In this document: positions 1 through 7,796 of the stretch, in pieces
Numbering within the stretch: the stretch's first letter is position 1
Layout: each line of letters starts with the position of its first letter
Made by a program: the position numbers and the translations under genes
Source: Bradyrhizobium nanningense
GTDB taxonomy: Bacteria > Pseudomonadota > Alphaproteobacteria > Rhizobiales > Xanthobacteraceae
Length of the DNA stretch: 64,000 bases
NCBI RefSeq assembly: GCF_004114535.1
Contig: NZ_LBJC01000027.1
Location: 150,214 to 214,213, forward strand
Direction of reading: 5' to 3'
The notes under the pieces: model-generated
The model's database searches: none
What the model saw: the letters and a program-made list of their open reading frames with translations, nothing else
What the model was told of the DNA's origin: nothing

Positions 1-1
1 G

Positions 2-115
2 GATTCCACCGACAGCCGCAAGGTGGTCGGCTTTCTCACCGAAAACTTCGCCCGCCGCCGCTATGTCGAGGAGATCGACAAGGCGACGCGGGGTGTGCTG
101 GGCGCGCTGTCGTAA
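2..115 (+). CDS. C-terminal end of an unidentified protein (truncated by window edge)
   Basis: The window opens inside a reading frame that encodes the last 37 residues of a protein, ending ..RYVEEIDKATRGVLGALS before a TAA stop. It has the same high-GC third-position bias as the neighbouring genes, which supports it being coding. Too little is present to assign a family. Confidence 0.5.
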   Translation, partial: DSTDSRKVVGFLTENFARRRYVEEIDKATRGVLGALS

Positions 116-300
116 GCGACTTCTAACGGCGCAGCTGTTCATGATCCGCTCAGGTTGGAGGGTGCAAGCTGGATCCGGCCGTTCGGTTTACAATCGTTCA
201 AAGCGTGGCAGATTGCCGCGATCAGGAAATCATTTCAGTGGTTTGCGCATTAAACGTGGTTTGCATATCTCTACGTTGCGCGAGAACATGGGAGGTCAAA

Positions 301-705
301 ATGACTGCTAGACCGATGATTTCTGCAGCCGGCCGCAACCTGGTGCTGGCCGCGTTCGCATGCCTGGCAATGGTCGCAACCTCCACATCGCCCTCGGCTG
401 CGGCGTCCCTAGGGCCGGCTGAGGCGCTGTCCGCAAGGCCGGTCACGGCAGGGCAGGGCTCGTCCGACGTCACCGATTTCAGCGCAGCCCGGCGTCGCCA
501 TTACTATCGACGCGGGCCGAACGCCGCCGGTCTCGCCTTCATGGGCCTTGCGGCGGGGGTGATCGGCGGTGCGATCGCCGAGAGCCGGCGTCAGGAGTAT
601 TACGAGAACCGCTATTATTACGGCCCGCGTCCTTACTACGGTCCCGGCTATTACGGCGGCAGCCCCTATTATTACGATCCGGGCTACCGTTACGTGCCGT
701 ACTGA
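301..705 (+). CDS. Secreted Gly/Tyr-rich envelope protein
   Basis: A 134-aa protein. The ATG at 301 was chosen over an upstream in-frame codon at 205 because GGAGGT lies just before it and because this start exposes a clean signal peptide (hydrophobic core LVLAAFACLAMVA, likely cleavage near SAAA). The middle has a short glycine/alanine hydrophobic segment (LAFMGLAAGVIGGAIA). The tail is dominated by YYGPRPYYGPGYYGG-type repeats. This resembles the small glycine-zipper-like, Tyr/Gly/Pro-rich envelope proteins common in Rhizobiales; another of the same style lies at 43970-44383. The function is unknown. A good intrinsic terminator follows. Confidence 0.8.
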   Translation: MTARPMISAAGRNLVLAAFACLAMVATSTSPSAAASLGPAEALSARPVTAGQGSSDVTDFSAARRRHYYRRGPNAAGLAFMGLAAGVIGGAIAESRRQEYYENRYYYGPRPYYGPGYYGGSPYYYDPGYRYVPY

Positions 706-744
706 GCGATCTTTTTCGACGCTGCCCGGATTGGATTGCGCGCG

Positions 745-773
745 AAGGGCGGTGCTTTGTGCCGCCCTTTTTT
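745..773 (+). terminator. Rho-independent terminator of the 301-705 gene
   Basis: GC-rich stem AAGGGCGG / CCGCCCTT with a 9-nt loop, followed directly by a run of six T. It lies 40 bp after the stop codon. Confidence 0.85.
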
Positions 774-790
774 AGTGCGCTGGTACGTTC

Positions 791-874
791 GTAGCCCGGA
801 TGAGCAAAGCTACATCCGGGGCCTTTGTGCTTGCCGCGCCAAATCCCGGCTATCGCTTCGCTCACCCGGGCTAC
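791..874. repeat. Intergenic palindromic repeat bounded by GTAGCCCGG / CCGGGCTAC
   Basis: The ends are perfect inverted repeats, and inner arms of the same kind (CATCCGGG, CACCCGGG) are present. This GTAGCCCGGATGAGC-type element is a familiar dispersed intergenic repeat in Bradyrhizobium and Rhodopseudomonas genomes (family knowledge, not tested here). Confidence 0.7.
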
Positions 875-1033
875 GGCACCTTGCCTGTGTCGCGCTCTGT
901 CAATCCGCTTCGCCAAAAATATTCCAATTTACCGAAATTCGGATTTGCTGCTGTGCGGTTCCTTCTGCGTGCGCTCCGGGCGATCCAGTATTCCAGAGGC
1001 GCCAGCGATAGAACCGAGAGGCCGCGGCGTACC

Positions 1034-1075
1034 GGATTCCCCGCCTTCGCGGACGCCTTCGCGGGGAATGACAGC
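1034..1075. repeat. Short inverted repeat (GGATTCCCCGC / GCGGGGAATGAC)
   Basis: Imperfect hairpin with arms ATTCCCCGC and GCGGGGAAT around a duplicated CCTTCGCGGA core. It lies in the same repeat-filled gap as two other repeat elements. Confidence 0.5.
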
Positions 1076-1109
1076 GTCACTTGGAGAAGCAAGCTGACGC
1101 CTCAAACGC

Positions 1110-1226
1110 CGTCATTGCGAGGAGCCCTTGCGACGAAGCAATCCAGAATCCCTCCGCGGAAGGATTCTGGATTGCTTCCGCCTTTGCCAAGGCTTCGGCG
1201 GACAAGTCGCTTCGCTCGCAATGACG
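1110..1226. repeat. Dispersed palindromic repeat CGTCATTGCGAGG ... CGCAATGACG
   Basis: The outer arms CGTCATTGCGAG and CTCGCAATGACG are inverted copies. Inside is a strong hairpin AATCCAGAATCC / GGATTCTGGATT. This is the common 'CGTCATTGCGAGGAGC' element of bradyrhizobia and relatives. It fills the 780-bp gap between the terminator and the gene at 1485, where no credible gene was found. Confidence 0.75.
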
Positions 1227-1484
1227 AGCAGGAGAAAGCGCGCGGCCACTCTCCGCTCCCGTGCCCCGAACGCAGCGGGGCGCTTCTTCAGCGGTGCGCT
1301 GCTGAGCCGGGACCCGAGCGGAGCCGGCGATGAACAGTTGCGCCCCCGAGGTCGTCTCGACCAGGCTGTGCTCAGGTCGCCCAGCCCATGCCGGCTAAAT
1401 ATTCGGCAATCATGCCCGCTGGCGCCGATGGACTTGCCCGCCGCAATCCGGTTCAATGGACCGATCGAGCTTTAGGCGACAACG

Positions 1485-1760
1485 ATGTCGAGATATCTGC
1501 TGATCCTGCTGCTACTGGCCTCACCGGCGGCCGCGCAGGTCAAGATGACGGCGAAGACCGCGGCCGGACGTCAGGATCCCTGTGCTCCGATCGGGCGTAC
1601 CGCAGACGGCAAGCTGGTCTACTCCATGGCATGCGAAAACCTGCCGGCACCGCTGCCGCCGCCGCAGGCGGAGCTGAAGGAGGCGCCGCAGCCTGCCGCC
1701 GAGCCGGAACCGGAGACGCGGCGGAGCGGCATTTTCGGCTGGTCCTACGACCGCAGGTGA
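1485..1760 (+). CDS. Small secreted protein of unknown function
   Basis: A 91-aa protein with a short signal peptide (MSRYLLILLLLASPAAA, cleavage before QVK). The mature part has two cysteines (DPCAPIG, MACENLP) that could form one disulphide, and a Pro/Glu-rich tail ending in GIFGWSYDRR. It lies 87 bp before the DUF3830 gene. No family was recognised, and periplasmic location is inferred from the signal peptide. Confidence 0.65.
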   Translation: MSRYLLILLLLASPAAAQVKMTAKTAAGRQDPCAPIGRTADGKLVYSMACENLPAPLPPPQAELKEAPQPAAEPEPETRRSGIFGWSYDRR

Positions 1761-1847
1761 TGCGGCTGCGCCACTTGCGCGAAGCCGCCGGGAGTGCTCT
1801 TGCTTGAGAGCTTCCGGGGCCCACAGGCCCCGATCCAGAGAGATGAG

Positions 1848-2261
1848 ATGAGCAAACTCGTTATCCGAGCCGGCGATTTCACCTTCGATGCCCGCTTCGA
1901 GGACCAGCTGGCACCCAAGACCGTCGCCGCCTTTCGCAAGTCACTGCCGTTCGAAAGCCACATCATCCATGTGCGCTGGAGTGGCGAGGGCGTGTGGATG
2001 CCGCTCGGCGATCTCGATTTCGGCGTCGGCTACGAGAACCACACCAGCTATCCCGCGCCCGGCCAGATCATTCTCTATCCCGGCGGCATCAGCGAGACCG
2101 AGATCCTGCTGGCCTATGGCAGCGTGCATTTCGCGAGCAAGATGGGCCAGCTCGCCGGCAACCATTTCATCACGCTGACCTCTGGCCTGGAGAATCTCGC
2201 GCCGCTGGGCAAGAGTGTGCTGTGGAAGGGCGCCCTGCCGATCCGCTTCGAGGAAGTCTAA
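1848..2261 (+). CDS. DUF3830 family protein in a purine catabolism operon
   Basis: A 137-aa protein matching my recollection of the DUF3830 family: a compact cyclophilin-like beta fold with ..APKTVAAFRKSLPF near the start and GDLDFGVGYENHTSY in the middle. In related genomes such genes sit beside allantoinase and ureide genes. The ATG at 1848 (MSKLVIRAGD) was chosen because residues upstream of it do not look like this family. Its TAA abuts the GTG start of the allantoinase gene with no gap, so the two are co-transcribed and probably translationally coupled. The catalytic role is unknown; the context suggests a step or transport accessory in purine/ureide use. Confidence 0.75.
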   Translation: MSKLVIRAGDFTFDARFEDQLAPKTVAAFRKSLPFESHIIHVRWSGEGVWMPLGDLDFGVGYENHTSYPAPGQIILYPGGISETEILLAYGSVHFASKMGQLAGNHFITLTSGLENLAPLGKSVLWKGALPIRFEEV

Positions 2262-3197
2262 GTGACCGATACAAGCTACCCGCGCGATCTCCGCGGTTAC
2301 GGCCGCAACCCGCCGCACCCGCGATGGCCCGGCGATGCCCGAGTCGCGGTGCAGTTCGTCGTCAATTTCGAGGAGGGCGGCGAGAACAACATCCTGCACG
2401 GCGACCGCGCCTCGGAAGCGTTTCTGTCCGACGTGCTCGGCGCGCAGCCTTGGCCCGGCCAGCGCCACGCCAATATCGAATCCATGTTCGAATACGGCTC
2501 GCGCGCCGGCTTCTGGCGGCTGTGGCGGATCTTCACCGCGCGCAACTGGCCGACCACGGTGTTCGGCGTCGCCACCGCGCTGAAGCGCAATCCCGAGATC
2601 GTCGCGGCGATGAAGGAAGCGGGCTGGGATATCGCCAGCCACAGCCTGAAATGGATCGAGCACAAGGACATGACCGAGGCGCAGGAGCGCGCCGAGATCG
2701 CGGAGGCGATCCGCGTCCATACCGAAGCCACCGGCGCGCGTCCGCTCGGCTGGTACACCGGACGCTCCTCGATCAACACCAACCGTCTGCTGATGGAAGA
2801 GGGCGGCTTCCGCTATCTCTGCGACTCCTATGCCGACGATCTGCCGTACTGGGTCAAGGGTGCGAGCGGCAAGCAGCTCGTCATTCCCTATACGCTTGAC
2901 GCCAACGACATGCGGTTCATCAACCCGCAGGGCTTTGCTGAAGGCGAGCAGTTCTTCACTTACCTCAAGGACGCCTTCGACGTGCTCTATGCCGAAGGCG
3001 AGACCGCGCCGAAGATGATGTCGGTCGGTCTGCACTGCCGCCTCTCCGGCCGGCCGGGCCGCGCTGCGGGCCTGATCCGCTTCCTCGACTATATCGCCAA
3101 GCACGAGCGCGTCTGGGTGCCGACGCGATTGCAGATCGCGCAGCACTGGCACGCCAGGCACGCGCATCTTGCCGCCGACGCATTTGAGATCGGTTGA
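2262..3197 (+). CDS. puuE: Allantoinase PuuE (polysaccharide-deacetylase fold)
   Basis: A 311-aa, GTG-started protein of the NodB/polysaccharide-deacetylase superfamily, in the branch that hydrolyses allantoin to allantoate without the usual metal-dependent amidohydrolase fold. Visible family features are VQFVVNFEEGGENNILHGD near residues 26-44, ASHSLKWIEH in the middle, and GWYTGRSSINTNRLL. Length fits PuuE (about 300 aa). It starts on the base after the DUF3830 stop and is followed two bases later by the UraD-UraH gene, so this is one operon acting in urate degradation. A generic NodB-type deacetylase is the alternative, but the neighbours argue strongly for allantoinase. Confidence 0.88.
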   Translation: MTDTSYPRDLRGYGRNPPHPRWPGDARVAVQFVVNFEEGGENNILHGDRASEAFLSDVLGAQPWPGQRHANIESMFEYGSRAGFWRLWRIFTARNWPTTVFGVATALKRNPEIVAAMKEAGWDIASHSLKWIEHKDMTEAQERAEIAEAIRVHTEATGARPLGWYTGRSSINTNRLLMEEGGFRYLCDSYADDLPYWVKGASGKQLVIPYTLDANDMRFINPQGFAEGEQFFTYLKDAFDVLYAEGETAPKMMSVGLHCRLSGRPGRAAGLIRFLDYIAKHERVWVPTRLQIAQHWHARHAHLAADAFEIG

Positions 3198-3199
3198 CG

Positions 3200-4087
3200 A
3201 TGCCGCAGATCTCTCTGTCCGATCTCAATGCCGCTGCCAAGGCCGATTTCGTTGCCGCGCTCGCCAACGTCGTCGAATATTCGCCGTGGATCGCCGAGCA
3301 GCTCGCCGACAAGCGGCCGTTCGCCGGCATCAACCAGTTGCACGCGGCGCTGATGGCGGCGATCCAGAGCGCCGCCCCCGATGTGCAGCTGGCGCTGATC
3401 CGGGCGCATCCGGATCTCGCCGGTAAGACCCAGCGTGCCGCGGGGCTCACGGCGGAATCGACTGCCGAGCAGAACAGCGCCGGCCTCGACCGGCTGTCGG
3501 ATGCCGAATATGCCGCGTTCGAGCGTGTCAACGACGCCTATCGCGACAAGTTCGGCTTCCCCTATATCGTCTGCGTGCGCCGGCACACCCGGGATTCCGT
3601 GCTGCACGATTTCGAGATCCGGTTGCGCAATATCGCCAAGACCGAGACGCGCCGTGCGATCGAGGAGATCGGCCGTATCTCGGCGCTGCGGCTCGATCAG
3701 CTCGTCATTGCCGACGACAAGTTGAAGGTGCATGGCCGGTTGTCGACGCATGTGCTGGACAATCACATTGGTAAGCCCGCGGCCGGCATTCCGGTGGAGC
3801 TCGTGGAGTTCTCCGCGCTTGGCGACAACCGCGTCATCGCGCGCGCGGTCACCAATGCGGACGGCCGCACTGATCAGCCGCTGATCGGCGGCCGCCCGCT
3901 GCCGATCGGCCGCTACGAGCTCAGATTCAGCGTTGCCGGATACTACGCCGAGCGCAACGTGCAGCTCGCCGACCCGCCGTTCCTCGACGAAATCCCGCTG
4001 CGCTTTTCGATCAGCGAGCCGGAAGGGCACTATCACGTGCCGCTATTGGTCACGCCGTGGAGCTATTCGACCTATCGCGGCAGCTAG
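3200..4087 (+). CDS. Bifunctional OHCU decarboxylase / 5-hydroxyisourate hydrolase (UraD-UraH fusion)
   Basis: A 295-aa fusion. Residues 1 to about 165 are the OHCU decarboxylase domain (VEYSPWIAEQ, then LIRAHPDLAGK, the conserved HPDLA motif; then FGFPYIVCVR). Residues from about 178 on are a transthyretin-like 5-hydroxyisourate hydrolase: LSTHVLDNHIGKPAAG carries its His, and the protein ends in the diagnostic YRGS. The two domains catalyse consecutive steps that turn 5-hydroxyisourate into S-allantoin, feeding the allantoinase encoded just upstream. The start ATG at 3200 nearly touches the puuE stop. The 3' end overlaps the convergent dehydrogenase gene within the palindrome CTAG. Confidence 0.92.
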   Translation: MPQISLSDLNAAAKADFVAALANVVEYSPWIAEQLADKRPFAGINQLHAALMAAIQSAAPDVQLALIRAHPDLAGKTQRAAGLTAESTAEQNSAGLDRLSDAEYAAFERVNDAYRDKFGFPYIVCVRRHTRDSVLHDFEIRLRNIAKTETRRAIEEIGRISALRLDQLVIADDKLKVHGRLSTHVLDNHIGKPAAGIPVELVEFSALGDNRVIARAVTNADGRTDQPLIGGRPLPIGRYELRFSVAGYYAERNVQLADPPFLDEIPLRFSISEPEGHYHVPLLVTPWSYSTYRGS

Positions 4088-6810
4088 CCCCCAAACTTGT
4101 CGAGCAGGTCCGGAAACAGCCGGTCCGGCTTGAATGGCGGCGCCGTGAATCGGATGCCAGTGGCATCGGCAATGGCGTTGCCGAGCGCGGCGGCGACCGG
4201 ATTGTACGGACTCTCGCTCATCGACTTCGCCCCCAGCGGGCCGATGGTGTCGGACGTCTCGGCGAAGAACACCTCGGTGCGCGGCACGTCGGCGAAAGAG
4301 GGCAGGTGGTAGTCGCGGAATTTCGCGTTGATGACGCGGCCCTCGGCGTCGATCACCATCTCCTCGTAGAGCGCGGCGCCGAGCGCCTGCGCGACGCCGC
4401 CTTCGACCTGACCGCGGCATTGCGTGGGATTGGCGATGACGCCCGCATCCGCGGCATGCACGCTCCTGAGAATCCTGAGCTCGCCGGTGCCCTTGTTCAC
4501 GGCGACGCGAAAACCCTGCACGTTGAAGCTGACCGACCGCGGCGTGCCGCTGGAATTGCCGCTGCTTGCGAACGGCTGTCCACGTTCACGCGCGAGCTTC
4601 GCCAGCTCGGTAAAGGGCATGCGACGAACGCCGCTGACGACGGCGTTGTCCTCGAGCACACAGGTCCCGATGTCACACAGCCACGCGCTGGCGGCGGCTG
4701 CCTTCAGTTCGGCCGCGAGCTGCATGGAAGCGGCATGCGTCGCCTTGCCGGCGACGAAGGTGCCCGCACTGCCATAGGCGCCGGTGTCATGGCCGCCATG
4801 GGCAGTATCGGATTGGCGCAGGCGGATTCGGTCGACGGTGGTCGCCAGCGTGGTCGCCGCGATCTGCCGGTGTACGGTGCTGGTGCCGTTGCCGAACTCG
4901 GCCGTGCCGACGGTGAGGTCGAAACCGCCGTCCTCGTTGAGCGCGATCACAGCGTCGGCGATGTGCCCGGCCGGCGGCACGGTGTCGATCATGGTCAGCG
5001 CGATACCGTCGCCGATCAGCCATTCCGGCGACAGGTCCGGCTGGGGACCATCGGCTTGCATGGTGCGCTCGACGAGGTCGAGACACTGGTCGAGCCCGTA
5101 AGAGCCGTAGACCACGTCGTGGTATTCGGACGGCGGCGGCGACAGCATCGAGTCACCGGGCTTGACGACGTTGCGCCGGCGCATCTCGTAGGGGCTGATG
5201 CCGAGTTGCCGCGCAAGCTCGTCGATTGCGGCTTCCACGGCGATCAGCGCCTGCGGCAGGCCGTAACCGCGAAACGCGCCCGCTGGCACCGTGTTGGTGT
5301 AGACGGCGACGCCATCGACCCGCTTGTTCGGACAGTTGTAGACGCTGATGGACTCGGCCAGCGCATGGAGCATCACGGGGCCGGCGTGATTGCCGTAAGC
5401 GCCGGTGTTGGAGAGCACATCAAGCTGGAGCGCGGTGAGCTTGCCGTCGGCGTCGGCGCCCGCCTTGATGTGGATCCGCATCGGGTGCCGCGTCGAGGTC
5501 GCGATGAATTGCTCCTCGCGGGTGAACTCCAGCTTCACAGGTTGTCCGGTCTTCAGCGCAGCGAGGGCCAGAATGTCCTCGGCGAACATCTCCTGCTTGC
5601 TGCCGAAGCCGCCGCCGACGCGCTCGCAGAACACGCGAACCTGGTCCAAGGGAAGCTGGAAGATGTCCGACAGCGCGCGCCGGGTCAGGAACGGCACCTG
5701 CGTCGAGGTGCGGACATTGAGCACGCCCGCTTCATCGAGCCAGGCGAGGCCGCCATGCGTCTCCAGGGCTGCATGCTGCACGCGATGGCTGTGGAAGGTG
5801 GCTTCGTAGGTGACGGCGGACGTGGCGAGCGCTGCTGCGACATCGCCGTACTCGCCATGCGTCTCCGCAGCAAGGTTGCGCTGGGAATCGGCGATGCGGT
5901 TCGCGGTGGTTCGATCAGGATGAATGATGGGTGCGCCCGGTGCCATCGCTTGCTCGGGATCGATCAGCGCCGGCAGAATCTCGTACTTGACCTTGAGCCG
6001 CCGGCAGGCCTCCTCAGCGGCGGCTTCGCTCTCGGCGACGATGGCGGCAACCCGCTGCCCGATGAAGCGGACGACGTCGTCGAGAACACGGGTGTCCTCG
6101 GGATCCATCCAGTCCTTCTCGTGCCGCGCGGTCGAGATCAGGATCGACGGTGCATCCTCGTGCGTCAGCACCGCGTGCACGCCGGGAACGCTCAGCGCTT
6201 CGGACTTGTCGATCGCGACGATCCTGGCATGGGCATGAGGCGATCGCGCCAGCTTTATATGGAGTAGGCCGTCGATCGCGGTGTCGAACGTGTAGCGCGC
6301 CGTGCCGCGGACGATATCGGGGCCTGCCGGCGCCGGCAGGCTGCGGCCGAAGGCTGCTCCGGCCTCGACGTTCGCCTCGACATTGGACTTGCCGAGCAGG
6401 GCATCCTCGATCGTGCGATAGCCGGTGCAGCGGCAGATGTTGCCCTTCAGCGCCGCGCCGAGATCGGCGCGTTGAGCCTGGTTCAGCGAGGCACAGGTCA
6501 GGATCATGCCAGCGGTGCAGAAGCCGCACTGAAAACCCTGCGCGTCGAGGAAGGCTTGGTGCATCGGATGCGTGCCGTGGTCTCCGCCAAGACCTTCGAT
6601 CGTGGTCACAGGGCGTCCCTCGGCCCGGAACGCCGGGATCAGGCAGCTATGCACCGGCTCGCCGTCGAGCAGCACGGTGCAGGCGCCGCAGTCGCCGGCA
6701 TCGCAGCCCTTTTTCACGCCGAAATGGCCGAGCTCGCGCAGGAACGTGCGCAGGCATTGGCCGGCGCGCGGCTCCTGCGCAAATGTCTTGCCGTTGATCT
6801 CGAAACTCAC
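4084..6810 (-). CDS. Xanthine dehydrogenase-type molybdenum hydroxylase, fused [2Fe-2S] and Mo-cofactor subunits
   Basis: A 908-aa fusion. Residues 1-140 are a two-cluster [2Fe-2S] domain with Cys36, 41, 44, 56 (first cluster) and Cys95, 98, 126, 128 (second). From about 165 comes the a/b hammerhead domain, then the Mo-pterin binding region with GGGFGSKQEM at 399-408 and TVGTAEFGNG. The C-terminal AKSMSESPYN contains a Glu near 866, in the position of the catalytic Glu of xanthine oxidase-family enzymes. The FAD domain is absent here and is encoded by the upstream gene, whose stop overlaps this GTG start (GTGA). The context points to hypoxanthine/xanthine oxidation to urate; another purine or N-heterocycle substrate is possible. 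Confidence 0.85.
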   Translation of the reverse strand: MSFEINGKTFAQEPRAGQCLRTFLRELGHFGVKKGCDAGDCGACTVLLDGEPVHSCLIPAFRAEGRPVTTIEGLGGDHGTHPMHQAFLDAQGFQCGFCTAGMILTCASLNQAQRADLGAALKGNICRCTGYRTIEDALLGKSNVEANVEAGAAFGRSLPAPAGPDIVRGTARYTFDTAIDGLLHIKLARSPHAHARIVAIDKSEALSVPGVHAVLTHEDAPSILISTARHEKDWMDPEDTRVLDDVVRFIGQRVAAIVAESEAAAEEACRRLKVKYEILPALIDPEQAMAPGAPIIHPDRTTANRIADSQRNLAAETHGEYGDVAAALATSAVTYEATFHSHRVQHAALETHGGLAWLDEAGVLNVRTSTQVPFLTRRALSDIFQLPLDQVRVFCERVGGGFGSKQEMFAEDILALAALKTGQPVKLEFTREEQFIATSTRHPMRIHIKAGADADGKLTALQLDVLSNTGAYGNHAGPVMLHALAESISVYNCPNKRVDGVAVYTNTVPAGAFRGYGLPQALIAVEAAIDELARQLGISPYEMRRRNVVKPGDSMLSPPPSEYHDVVYGSYGLDQCLDLVERTMQADGPQPDLSPEWLIGDGIALTMIDTVPPAGHIADAVIALNEDGGFDLTVGTAEFGNGTSTVHRQIAATTLATTVDRIRLRQSDTAHGGHDTGAYGSAGTFVAGKATHAASMQLAAELKAAAASAWLCDIGTCVLEDNAVVSGVRRMPFTELAKLARERGQPFASSGNSSGTPRSVSFNVQGFRVAVNKGTGELRILRSVHAADAGVIANPTQCRGQVEGGVAQALGAALYEEMVIDAEGRVINAKFRDYHLPSFADVPRTEVFFAETSDTIGPLGAKSMSESPYNPVAAALGNAIADATGIRFTAPPFKPDRLFPDLLDKFGG

Positions 6811-7631
6811 GGCGTTGCTCCCAAGAGCTCGCGGCGAATCTCCTCGGCGAGCCGCAGTGTCATGTACTTGCGCCAGAGCGGCTGGCCGTGGAGGTCGGTA
6901 TGGTACAGATCGTCCGTGATCTGCTGTGCGATTGCCTCGCGCAGGGCGTTCGCATCCGGGGCGCCGCGAAAGGACAGCTGGATCGGCCGCACCGTCGATG
7001 CGGTCACCGTGAGCGTCAGCATGCCATCGCTATCGAGGCTGCCGATCAGCAGCGCCGCCGAGCGGCCGACCGGTGCCAGCGAGATCTGGCGAAATGCCGT
7101 GCGGCGTTTCAATGCGACAATCGGAATATCGATCTGGCGAAGCAGGTCACCCGGCGTCAGGCGATTGCGCTGGTTGCCGGTGACGAAGTCGATGACCGGA
7201 ATCTTCTGCTCGCCGCCACCGGCCTTCCAGATGGTGCAGATGCCGTCGAGCGCGGAGGTGAGCGAGATCATCGGCCCTGCCGGCAGCGACATGCAGAGAT
7301 TGCCGCCGACCGTCGCGGTCTTCCAGATCTTGAACGAGGCGAGAAAAGCCCGGCAGCACTGTCCGATCTGCGGCGCTGCGAGCCAGTCAGGCGGGCAGGC
7401 TAAACCATCGAGCTGGGCGATGGTGCAAGTCGCGGCGATGCTGAGATGGCCCTCGGTGACCGTCAGCGCCGGCCATTTCAGATCGGTGAGATCGATCAGC
7501 CGTGTCAGGTGGGTTTGCGGTTCCGAGAACAGCCAGGTGCCGCCTGCGAGCCAAGCATCCCCTGCCGTCCAAACCGGCAGCTGTGTGCGCGTTTGCGGAT
7601 GGGCGACCGCTGTGATGGTATTCAAGTCCAT
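6807..7631 (-). CDS. FAD-binding subunit of the xanthine dehydrogenase-like enzyme
   Basis: A 274-aa protein of the molybdopterin dehydrogenase FAD-binding family (CoxM/PucC type). The motif ATVGGNLCMSLPAGPMISLTS in the middle is the family's FAD-binding TVGGNL segment, followed by a CO-dehydrogenase flavoprotein-like C-terminal domain. I start it at the ATG of MDLNTITAVAHP, because upstream residues look unstructured and overlap the divergent gene's leader. It is translationally coupled to the FeS/Mo gene (4-nt overlap GTGA). It would relay electrons from the FeS clusters to NAD or another acceptor. Confidence 0.85.
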   Translation of the reverse strand: MDLNTITAVAHPQTRTQLPVWTAGDAWLAGGTWLFSEPQTHLTRLIDLTDLKWPALTVTEGHLSIAATCTIAQLDGLACPPDWLAAPQIGQCCRAFLASFKIWKTATVGGNLCMSLPAGPMISLTSALDGICTIWKAGGGEQKIPVIDFVTGNQRNRLTPGDLLRQIDIPIVALKRRTAFRQISLAPVGRSAALLIGSLDSDGMLTLTVTASTVRPIQLSFRGAPDANALREAIAQQITDDLYHTDLHGQPLWRKYMTLRLAEEIRRELLGATP

Positions 7632-7796
7632 GGCTGCGCCCACGCTTGCGTCGGGTGAATCGTCCAACAGAAAGTCTTGCAAGACCGGAGCCAAGTCGCA
7701 AGAAGAAGTCGAAATGACGAGTCGCGGCAAGACCGCGATCGGACCCGCCTCCGCCTTGCGGTCCCGTCGTCAGCGAATGTGAGGAGAAGCGGGATC

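Noticed and set aside
706..1484. Possible CRISPR-like spacing from several inverted repeats
   Set aside because: The repeats are different palindromic element types, each present once; there is no regular repeat-spacer pattern.
1941..3167. Long open frame on the minus strand opposite DUF3830 and puuE (408 codons)
   Set aside because: Shadow of high-GC genes on the plus strand; composition is Arg/Ala/His-rich with no motif, while the plus frames carry clear families.
4057..6267. Long plus-strand frame opposite the xanthine dehydrogenase gene (736 codons)
   Set aside because: Antisense shadow; the minus strand encodes intact FeS and Mo motifs.
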